DNA from: Acidobacteriota bacterium
GTDB lineage: Bacteria; Acidobacteriota; Aminicenantia; UBA2199
Assembly: GCA_021817755.1 (NCBI GenBank)
Contig: JAKAGC010000113.1
Coordinates: forward strand, 1 to 9,000
Length of the DNA: 9,000 nt
Direction: 5' to 3'
Made by a program: the position numbers and the translations under genes. The notes beneath the pieces were generated by a model. The model did not search any database. It was not told the DNA's origin and was given only the letters and a program-made list of their open reading frames with translations. Shown here one piece after another: positions 1 to 4,729 of the stretch (positions within the stretch are counted from its first letter, which is position 1; the number at the start of each line of letters is the position of its first letter).

Positions 1-254
1 TACTCCCTCAAGGCGATTGGCAAACCTGGGCTTTGGGGAAATTTCAAATCGGTAAAGTCCTGGGCGCTGTGGTTGATTTTCTAATTATTGCATTTGTAAT
101 CTTCCTGGTACTGGTAAAAGGCATTAATGCTTTATCCAGAAAAAAAGCCGCTGCCAAAGCCGAAGCACCTACGACAAAGGAATGCCCTTTCTGCCTCGAA
201 CAAATTCCTGCTGCTGCTTCCCGCTGCAAATTCTGCACAAGCGAATTAAAATAA
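1..254 (+). CDS. mscL: Large-conductance mechanosensitive channel MscL, C-terminal part (5' end outside window), with zinc-ribbon tail
   Basis: MscL is a homopentameric inner-membrane channel that opens under membrane tension and releases solutes during hypo-osmotic shock. The reading frame is open from base 3 and ends in TAA at 252-254, giving 83 codons before the stop. The visible part starts in the periplasmic loop (LPQGDWQTWALGKFQIGKVLG), runs into the second transmembrane helix (AVVDFLIIAFVIFLVLVKGI, typical of MscL TM2) and then a basic cytoplasmic stretch (NALSRKKAAAKAE). The tail differs from the E. coli type: it carries CPFC and CKFC separated by ten residues, a four-cysteine zinc ribbon followed by TSELK. 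I recall similar CPFC...C..CTSEL tails in MscL of other phyla, so this is probably a known subfamily. The TTG at 33 is an internal leucine codon, not a start. Identity is confident; the N-terminal half and promoter are not visible. Confidence 0.9.
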   Translation, partial: LPQGDWQTWALGKFQIGKVLGAVVDFLIIAFVIFLVLVKGINALSRKKAAAKAEAPTTKECPFCLEQIPAAASRCKFCTSELK

Positions 255-263
255 ATCAAGCTT

Positions 264-309
264 CCTCTCTTAACCCATCTTAAAGAGGGGGGAGATATGT
301 ACCCCCCTC
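264..309 (+). terminator. Hairpin region after mscL, candidate terminator
   Basis: Two overlapping hairpins can form just after the mscL stop. One has arms at 264-273 and 280-288 (9 pairs with one bulged C, loop CCCATC). The stronger one pairs GAGGGGGG (285-292) with CCCCCCTC (302-309), 8 perfect, mostly G-C pairs around a 9-base loop. They share bases 285-288, so only one can form fully at a time. There is no T-run directly after either stem (CCCTTCCATAAAACTC follows), so this is not a textbook intrinsic terminator. It could instead need Rho or act as an RNA-stabilising 3' end. Confidence 0.45.
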
Positions 310-367
310 CCCTTCCATAAAACTCTTTTATCTCAACCTTTATTTCTCTCACTATATCCCAAAACTA

Positions 368-386
368 TTTACATTTAATATGTAAA
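368..386. promoter_or_regulatory. Dyad 1, TTTAC-N9-GTAAA (7-bp perfect arms), possible activator or repressor site
   Basis: TTTACAT (368-374) and ATGTAAA (380-386) are perfect inverted repeats around TTAAT. The same outline TTTAC-N9-GTAAA recurs at 486-504. The centre lies about 230 bp upstream of the start expected from the -24/-12 promoter at 582-598, within reach for an enhancer-binding protein. A 19-bp dyad is a common size for NtrC-type binding sites. The sequence ATTTTTTAT follows, so a weak A+T hairpin terminator for mscL is an alternative reading. Confidence 0.4.
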
Positions 387-485
387 ATTTTTTATCATCC
401 CAAGAACACCCGATAGAAGCTTACCTTAAGACAAACGTATACCGTAAACAATTTTATCAACCCAGAGAAGCTCTTTAAATAATAC

Positions 486-504
486 TTTACAGTTATTTCG
501 TAAA
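486..504. promoter_or_regulatory. Dyad 2, TTTAC-N9-GTAAA, possible enhancer-binding site
   Basis: TTTAC (486-490) and GTAAA (500-504) form the same 5-bp inverted arms with the same 9-base spacer as dyad 1. The centre is roughly 115 bp upstream of the start predicted from the -24/-12 element, the classic distance for a sigma-54 enhancer site. The match to dyad 1 is limited to the outer arms, so this is suggestive only. Confidence 0.4.
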
Positions 505-581
505 TATTTAAGACAAATCGTACAACATCGCAAATTTATAGAAAAACCAGAAGGACATTATCCAATCTACGTTTCAACAAG

Positions 582-598
582 TTGGCAACACTCTTGCT
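582..598 (+). promoter_or_regulatory. Sigma-54 (-24/-12) promoter for the receiver/RAM gene
   Basis: The element reads TTGGCAACACTCTTGCT, with GG at 584-585 and GC at 596-597, exactly ten bases apart. This matches the sigma-54 consensus (TGGCAC-N5-TTGCW) except for A instead of C at the sixth position. Transcription would start near 609, giving a leader of about 39 bases with a strong ribosome binding site before the ATG at 648. Sigma-54 promoters need an AAA+ activator, and two such proteins are encoded downstream in this window (1921 and 8039). Confidence 0.7.
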
Positions 599-603
599 AT
601 AAT
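598..603 (+). promoter_or_regulatory. Perfect TATAAT hexamer overlapping the -12 element
   Basis: TATAAT directly follows the TTGC of the -12 box and shares its last T. No convincing -35 hexamer sits 16-18 bases upstream (TTTCAACA-like sequence only). It could be a weak sigma-70-type promoter giving basal expression or competing with sigma-54, or it may be chance in A+T-rich DNA. Confidence 0.35.
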
Positions 604-647
604 AGAACGTAAGACAAATTAAATATTAAAACGAATTGGAGGACTAC

Positions 648-1643
648 ATGCAACATAAAATTTTATTCGTAGACGACGAAGCATCATTAAGACGTACAAT
701 GGCTATTGGACTTAATCAGAGAGGTTTTGATATGGAACCCTGTGAAAACGGGATGAGCACTCTTAAAAAATTGGATTCTTATATGAAAAACAATATCAAC
801 CTCAGCGCAGCAGTTGTGGATATCCGCTTACCGGACATCGACGGTATTAAACTGGTCAAAATTATTAAATTTAAATACCCTGGCCTTCCTGTTATTTTAA
901 TCACTGGTTATGCCGATAAATACAATAATGAAGAGATTCGGAACCTCCAGGTTAACGCATTCCTGGAAAAACCCTTTACGGCAGATGAACTGACTGAACA
1001 GTGCATCCGCATCCTTGATAAAGAAACAAAGAAAAATGAAGCGGCTGTGGCTCCTATGAAATCCGAATCCATCAGCCAATCTGCTTATATGCTGATCCGT
1101 CTGAATAACGAAGCAGATATTTTCGATACATATAAATCCCTCTACTACATGGAAAATGTTCTTTATTGCGATGCCACAAAAGGCGATTATGATATCTTTA
1201 TCCTGGCACAGGCCGACTCGATCGATGCACTGGAAGAAATGGGCGAGAAAATCAGAAAAATGCCTGGTATTGAATCGGTAGACTTCATGGAAGTTGACAG
1301 CCCAATCCTGGAAGAATCGGTTTCATCGATCATCGATACTGCCGAAGAAGCTCTCTCCGAGGATATTACTTCTACCGGTAAAATCCGCGATTTAAGCAAT
1401 AAAGTATGCTCCTACCTGGTAATGGAAATCGAACGGGAAAAAATAGATGAAATTTACCCGACATTACGTTTGAATGAAAATGTTGTATACTGCGATTATA
1501 CATTAGGTAAATACAACCTGGTTCTCATGGTAACTGGGCGCTATTTTGATGAAATCGACAAGTTCATCCAGCAGACATTGGTAAATATCGATGGTATCAT
1601 CAAAGTGAAAGAATACCCGATCGTCAGTATGTTTGAAATGTAA
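648..1643 (+). CDS. Response regulator: receiver domain plus two tandem Lrp/AsnC-type (RAM-like) domains, no output HTH
   Basis: This is a 331-residue soluble protein. Residues 4-124 are a CheY-like receiver with acidic pocket D9/D10, phospho-acceptor D58 (VVDIRLPDIDG), T86 and K108-P109. After a short linker, residues about 145-220 and 253-328 are two copies of a fold like the Lrp/AsnC effector-binding (RAM, dimeric alpha-beta barrel) domain. Each copy has NV-(L/V)-YCD followed by T-x-G-x-Y-(D/N), then an amphipathic helix and a (P/D)GI...V strand. There is no helix-turn-helix, kinase or enzyme domain. The start is the ATG at 648, five bases after GGAGG (638-642); an in-frame TTG at 636 lies over that site and is not used. 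A sigma-54 promoter precedes the gene and a strong terminator follows, so it appears to be transcribed alone. A role joining phosphorylation to ligand sensing or protein contact is inference; regulatory targets are unknown. Confidence 0.85.
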   Translation: MQHKILFVDDEASLRRTMAIGLNQRGFDMEPCENGMSTLKKLDSYMKNNINLSAAVVDIRLPDIDGIKLVKIIKFKYPGLPVILITGYADKYNNEEIRNLQVNAFLEKPFTADELTEQCIRILDKETKKNEAAVAPMKSESISQSAYMLIRLNNEADIFDTYKSLYYMENVLYCDATKGDYDIFILAQADSIDALEEMGEKIRKMPGIESVDFMEVDSPILEESVSSIIDTAEEALSEDITSTGKIRDLSNKVCSYLVMEIEREKIDEIYPTLRLNENVVYCDYTLGKYNLVLMVTGRYFDEIDKFIQQTLVNIDGIIKVKEYPIVSMFEM

Positions 1644-1697
1644 ACACTCATTTGAAATCCTAAATAATAAATAGTAATTAGTACTTCCAAAGCAGAT

Positions 1698-1734
1698 CGA
1701 AGGGAGCGAGGCAATTCGCTCCCTTCGCATTTTT
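1698..1734 (+). terminator. Intrinsic terminator after the receiver/RAM gene
   Basis: A perfect 12-bp stem, CGAAGGGAGCGA (1698-1709) with TCGCTCCCTTCG (1716-1727), encloses the loop GGCAAT and is followed by CATTTTT. This is a textbook Rho-independent terminator 54 bases after the stop codon. It separates this transcript from the next gene. Confidence 0.92.
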
Positions 1735-1760
1735 ACCCCATTTATCACCGGTAAATCGTC

Positions 1761-1789
1761 TTGAAAATATAATTTTTTTATGATACTAT
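1761..1789 (+). promoter_or_regulatory. Sigma-70-type promoter with extended -10 (TTGAAA-N17-TGATACTAT)
   Basis: TTGAAA (1761-1766) lies 17 bases before TACTAT (1784-1789), and TG at 1781-1782 gives an extended -10. It sits just after the terminator at 1698-1734, where a promoter for the NtrC-type regulator is expected. The start point would fall about seven bases downstream, near 1796. That is the A of an ATG opening a 42-codon ORF, so the mRNA could be leaderless. Confidence 0.6.
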
Positions 1790-1795
1790 CTTTTT

Positions 1796-1924
1796 ATGAA
1801 ACTCATCCCATATACCGGAATATTGCGTCTTCACTATATCAATTGTGAACACACCCATTTTTCAGGTCAACTTTATTTCATTCGTTTAATATCCCTTAAA
1901 AATAAATATAATTTATTACCATGA
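1796..1924 (+). CDS. Small ORF (42 aa), possible leader peptide coupled to the NtrC-type gene
   Basis: The ORF encodes a 42-residue peptide starting MKLIPYTGILRLHY and ending KNKYNLLP, with no domain I recognise. Its TGA (1922-1924) overlaps the regulator's ATG at 1921 as ATGA, a classic coupling arrangement. It has no Shine-Dalgarno sequence, but the promoter at 1761-1789 would place the transcription start at or next to its ATG, allowing leaderless translation. The regulator also lacks a clear ribosome binding site, which would make re-initiation from this ORF useful. Against this, an open frame of this size can occur by chance and the peptide lacks family features. It could simply be 5' untranslated sequence. 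Confidence 0.3.
   Translation: MKLIPYTGILRLHYINCEHTHFSGQLYFIRLISLKNKYNLLP
1907..1912 (+). promoter_or_regulatory. TATAAT hexamer just before the NtrC-type start
   Basis: A perfect TATAAT ends eight bases before the ATG at 1921. If used, transcription would begin near 1919 and yield an almost leaderless mRNA. The -35 region (TTCGTTTAA) is weak. It competes with the better promoter at 1761-1789 as an explanation for expression of this gene. Confidence 0.25.
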
Positions 1925-3282
1925 ATAAACTATTGGTTGTTGAAGATAATAAATCAATGCAGGAGATGCTTAAAAGCATCCTGGAAGAAAAAGGCTACTG
2001 TGTAAAAACAGCAGATGATGTTTCAGATGCTCTTATCCTGTTAAAAAAAGAGAATTTTCATGTCATTATTTCCGACCTCCAGATGCCGGGAATAAACGGT
2101 ATTGAATTTTTAAAAAAAATCCGCTGTCTCAATATTCCCTTTATCTTGCTTACTGCTTTTGGTTCCATCGAACTTGCGGTTACTGCGATAAAAGAAGGAG
2201 CGTTCGATTTTATTTCCAAGCCCGTAGACCCGGATTACCTGTTTATACTTATTGAGAAAGCAATTGAATCTACTCGTATTTTACGGGAAAATATTATTTT
2301 TAAAGAGACATATACTTCTGAAATGGAAAAATCCATTATCATCGGAACGAATCCAACGTTACTTCGTGAAGCTGAAAAACTTAAACAGGTGGCCCCGACA
2401 GATACTCCGGTTCTACTGCTTGGTGAAAGCGGAACAGGTAAAGAACTCTTTGCCCGTGCGATTCATAAGCTAAGTGATAGGAAAGATAAACCGTTTATCG
2501 CGATAAACTCGGCCTCTATACCTGGTAATCTGCTGGAAAACGAACTCTTCGGACATGAAAAAGGTTCCTATACCGATGCATATGTCCGGCAAATCGGAAA
2601 ACTGGAATTGGCTCAAGGTGGTACGTTCTTCCTGGATGAAATCGGCGATCTTCCTTTAAATCTTCAAGGAAAAATTCTTCGGGTCATCGAAGAAAAAAAA
2701 GTGAGCCGCATCGGAAGTAACCTGGAAATCGATCTGGATATTCGATTTGTTTTTGCTACCAATATCAACCTTGAAAAAGCAGTTTCACAATCCATGTTCA
2801 GAAAGGACCTTTATTTCCGAATTAATGTCTTTCCCATCCAGCTTCCCCCTCTTCGTGACCGAGGTGATGATATAATCCTCCTTTCGGAATATTTTATTAA
2901 AAAATTTTCACTCGAAATGAAGAAAGGGCTTATTACCCTTTCACCGGATGCGGTACGTAAATTACAGGGGTACTCCTGGCCGGGCAATATTCGCGAATTA
3001 CTCAACACAATTGAACGTGCGATTATACTATGTAAAACCGACACTATTGGTGAAAACGATATCATCTTGCCGGAAAAACCTTTCTCTATCCCCGATGAAT
3101 TCAACTTTTCAGGGTCACTTAAACAGATTGGAAACCGGGCGCTTCACATGGTTGAAAAAATCAAAATCGAACAAACACTAAAGGAAACACATTTTAATAA
3201 AACCAGAGCGGCTGAAATTCTGGAAGTGAGTTATAAAACGCTATTGGACAAAATCAAGGAATATGATATCACAGAAAATTAA
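1921..3282 (+). CDS. NtrC-family response regulator (receiver, AAA+ sigma-54 interaction, Fis-type HTH) with GSYTDA loop
   Basis: The protein (453 residues) is a DNA-binding transcription activator of the NtrC class, which hydrolyses ATP to open sigma-54 promoters. Residues 3-115 form the receiver (acidic residues E8/D9, phospho-acceptor D52, T78, K100). The AAA+ domain spans about 138-370, with Walker A GESGTGKE (168-175), Walker B GGTFFLDE (233-240), arginines R294/R300 in FRKDLYFR and the WPGNIREL sensor II motif. Residues 426-448 form a Fis-like HTH (NKTRAAEILEVSYKTLL). The sigma-54-contacting loop reads GSYTDA (215-220) rather than GAFTGA. The central threonine is kept and the aromatic is Tyr, so activity may remain, but the fifth residue is Asp. 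The ATG at 1921 has no obvious Shine-Dalgarno; the receiver begins immediately, which supports this start. Its 3' end overlaps the acyltransferase gene by 20 bases, indicating one operon. The cognate kinase and target promoter are not shown by sequence. Confidence 0.93.
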   Translation: MNKLLVVEDNKSMQEMLKSILEEKGYCVKTADDVSDALILLKKENFHVIISDLQMPGINGIEFLKKIRCLNIPFILLTAFGSIELAVTAIKEGAFDFISKPVDPDYLFILIEKAIESTRILRENIIFKETYTSEMEKSIIIGTNPTLLREAEKLKQVAPTDTPVLLLGESGTGKELFARAIHKLSDRKDKPFIAINSASIPGNLLENELFGHEKGSYTDAYVRQIGKLELAQGGTFFLDEIGDLPLNLQGKILRVIEEKKVSRIGSNLEIDLDIRFVFATNINLEKAVSQSMFRKDLYFRINVFPIQLPPLRDRGDDIILLSEYFIKKFSLEMKKGLITLSPDAVRKLQGYSWPGNIRELLNTIERAIILCKTDTIGENDIILPEKPFSIPDEFNFSGSLKQIGNRALHMVEKIKIEQTLKETHFNKTRAAEILEVSYKTLLDKIKEYDITEN

Positions 3283-3892
3283 ATATTTTTTTATTCGTAA
3301 ACTCTCAAGGGTACTGATCGGGGGGATAATGAGTACCTGCAAAATCAAAGTGGAAGGATTTCAACATGTCGAAGAGAGTCGATTAAAAAATTTACCGATT
3401 GTATATGTCTACTGGCATCGGAATATATTTGTTACCATTCACCGTTTTAAAAAAACAGGTGCAAGGCCATTGATTTCTTTATCGAAAGATGGAGAACTGG
3501 TGGCCCAGATTGCAAAAGAATTCGGGATGAATCCAATCCGCGGTTCATCATCCAGCGGTGGAGCAAGGGCATTTATTGAAATGCTCAATACCATTCGAGA
3601 GAGTAAGGCAGAGGTAATGATTACTGCGGATGGTCCGAAAGGGCCTGCAAAAGAAGTAAAAGAAGGAACAGTTCGCCTTGCTCAAAAAACCGGGGCACTT
3701 CTTATTCCGATTGCATGGCGTGGTGACCGGATTAAGATTTTTGAAAAGACCTGGGATAAATTTAAAATACCCCTTCCTTTCAGTCATGTTGAATATATTT
3801 ACGGTCCCCCTATAGTCGTTCCCACCTCCATTAATGCGAAAGATGACGAATTAAAATTCCAAATAAAAAACGCCATCGATTGCCTCGAATAA
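3263..3892 (+). CDS. DUF374 / lysophospholipid acyltransferase-family protein
   Basis: The 209-residue protein resembles the DUF374 branch (COG2121-like) of the lysophospholipid acyltransferase superfamily, enzymes that transfer acyl chains to lipid acceptors at the inner membrane. Diagnostic segments are VYVYWHRNIF (His52 is the likely catalytic base), LSLSKDGELVAQIA-like sequence (about 72-84), RGSSSSGGARA (93-103), ITADGPKGPAKEVKEG (120-135) and GALLIPIAW (144-152). The basic-hydrophobic N-terminus (KIKYFFIRKLSRVLIG) may dock on the membrane. The ATG at 3263 lies inside the last codons of the regulator, with AAGGA only two bases upstream, a tight fit that suggests translational coupling. 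A second in-frame ATG at 3329, after a G-run, would remove 22 residues that family members normally have. The acyl donor and acceptor (lipid A, lipoprotein or phospholipid) cannot be told from sequence. No clear terminator follows. Confidence 0.85.
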   Translation: MISQKIKYFFIRKLSRVLIGGIMSTCKIKVEGFQHVEESRLKNLPIVYVYWHRNIFVTIHRFKKTGARPLISLSKDGELVAQIAKEFGMNPIRGSSSSGGARAFIEMLNTIRESKAEVMITADGPKGPAKEVKEGTVRLAQKTGALLIPIAWRGDRIKIFEKTWDKFKIPLPFSHVEYIYGPPIVVPTSINAKDDELKFQIKNAIDCLE

Positions 3893-3943
3893 TACTTATT
3901 TTCTTCAAACAAATCCCAAATCTTTGAAAGATCGATAATTTAA

Positions 3944-3973
3944 TTAACCTTACTCCGGTTTGAACGATATAAT
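3944..3973 (+). promoter_or_regulatory. Sigma-70-type promoter for the ABC exporter operon
   Basis: TTAACC (3944-3949) lies 18 bases before a perfect TATAAT (3968-3973), in the 105-base gap between the acyltransferase and the ABC ATPase. Transcription would start near 3980, just before AAAAGGA (3984-3990), the ribosome binding site for the ATG at 3998. The -10 is strong and the -35 moderate. Read-through from the upstream operon is also possible, as no terminator is seen. Confidence 0.5.
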
Positions 3974-3997
3974 AATCAATCGCAAAAGGAAACCCAA

Positions 3998-4729
3998 ATG
4001 CTTGAAATAAAAAACCTGGTAAAAAAGTACAATGAGCATCCTGCTTTACGGGGGATCGATTTAACGCTTGAAAAAGGCGAAATTTACGGATTACTTGGAC
4101 CGAATGGCGCCGGTAAAACAACTACTATAAAGATATTGGCGGGATTACTATCACCTGACAGTGGGGAAATCCATATCGATGGTAAACTCTATGACAGGGA
4201 CAATGCCCAACTGAAACAACTTATCTCATATGTTCCGGATCAACCTTTCGTGTACCCAAAGCTTACCGGAGAAGAGCATTTGCATTTTTATGCCGATCTG
4301 TATAAAATCCCGATGTCCAAAAGAAAGGAAACCTTTGATTTTTATTTTCATTTCCTCGAATATGAATTGTACCGAAAAGAGCTTGTGGATACCTATTCGG
4401 CGGGAACAAGGCAGAAACTCCTTATCACTCAAGCATTAATGGTAAAACCCTCTATTCTTTTACTGGATGAACCGCTGACCGCAATCGATCCGCTGGTTTC
4501 GAGGAAATTCAAATCATTATTAAAAGAAACCGCCCGGGAAGGAGTAGTGGTTATCTTTGCAACCCACATTCTCTCGCTTGCCCAGGAAGTCAGTCACCAC
4601 ATCGGTTTGATTATCGACGGGAAAATCGTTACCCAGGGCACTGTTGGAGAATTACTGGCCATGACATTGGGAAATGATCTCGAAGAATTCTATTTCAATA
4701 CAGTAATGAACTATGAAAAACCTTCTTAA
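3998..4729 (+). CDS. ABC transporter ATP-binding protein (ABC-2/exporter type)
   Basis: The 243-residue protein is the cytoplasmic ATPase of an ABC transporter. It carries Walker A GPNGAGKT (34-41), a Q-loop region SYVPDQPFVYPKLTG (Gln82), a signature loop YSAGTRQKL (133-141, a variant of LSGGQ with the second glycine kept), Walker B ILLLDEP (153-159), D-loop LTAID and switch His190 in FATHIL. All catalytic residues are present. The style is that of the CcmA/NatA-like ATPases that partner ABC-2-type permeases, which usually export or remodel membrane substrates. The start is set by AAAAGGA seven bases upstream. The last 17 bases overlap the permease gene, so the two are one operon and presumably one complex. 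The substrate is unknown; candidates include lipids, drugs, peptides or antibiotics. Confidence 0.94.
   Translation: MLEIKNLVKKYNEHPALRGIDLTLEKGEIYGLLGPNGAGKTTTIKILAGLLSPDSGEIHIDGKLYDRDNAQLKQLISYVPDQPFVYPKLTGEEHLHFYADLYKIPMSKRKETFDFYFHFLEYELYRKELVDTYSAGTRQKLLITQALMVKPSILLLDEPLTAIDPLVSRKFKSLLKETAREGVVVIFATHILSLAQEVSHHIGLIIDGKIVTQGTVGELLAMTLGNDLEEFYFNTVMNYEKPS

Larger units (their letters stand above)
427..618 (+). repeat. Three direct copies of TAAGACAAA in the leader region
   Basis: The nonamer TAAGACAAA occurs at 427-435, 509-517 and 610-618. The first two copies are longer, TTAAGACAAACGTA and TTAAGACAAATCGTA, differing by one inserted T. The third is preceded by CG (ACGTAAGACAAATT). Spacings between copies are 82 and 101 bp. 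The third copy lies at the expected sigma-54 transcription start. The copies may be binding sites of one regulator or may reflect low sequence complexity in an A+T-rich spacer; their function is unknown. Confidence 0.45.

Noticed and set aside
44..352. Minus-strand 102-codon ORF across the mscL end
   Set aside because: It lies opposite the confident mscL coding sequence and runs into the hairpin region. The translation has no recognisable domain.
636..647. TTG start four codons upstream for the receiver/RAM protein
   Set aside because: The TTG sits on the GGAGG ribosome binding site; the ATG at 648 has ideal spacing and begins directly at the receiver's first strand.
1503..1748. Minus-strand 81-codon ORF over the terminator
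   Set aside because: It is the shadow of the second RAM-like domain and crosses a perfect intrinsic terminator hairpin.
1732..1755. TTTACC ... GGTAAA inverted repeat, as a third copy of the TTTAC/GTAAA dyad
   Set aside because: The spacer differs from the N9 shared by the two upstream dyads (N12 between the 6-bp arms), so it does not fit the same site; no other support.
2252..2473. Plus-strand ORF in another frame inside the NtrC-type gene
   Set aside because: It overlaps conserved receiver-to-AAA+ sequence including Walker A and gives a composition-biased translation without domains.
3329..3331. Alternative ATG start for the acyltransferase
   Set aside because: It has a G-run upstream but would remove an N-terminal segment typical of the family; the coupled start at 3263 is preferred.
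3893..3943. Terminator after the acyltransferase
   Set aside because: Only a short near-palindrome (ATCTTTGAAAGAT) with almost no loop is present and no T-run follows, so no terminator is called.
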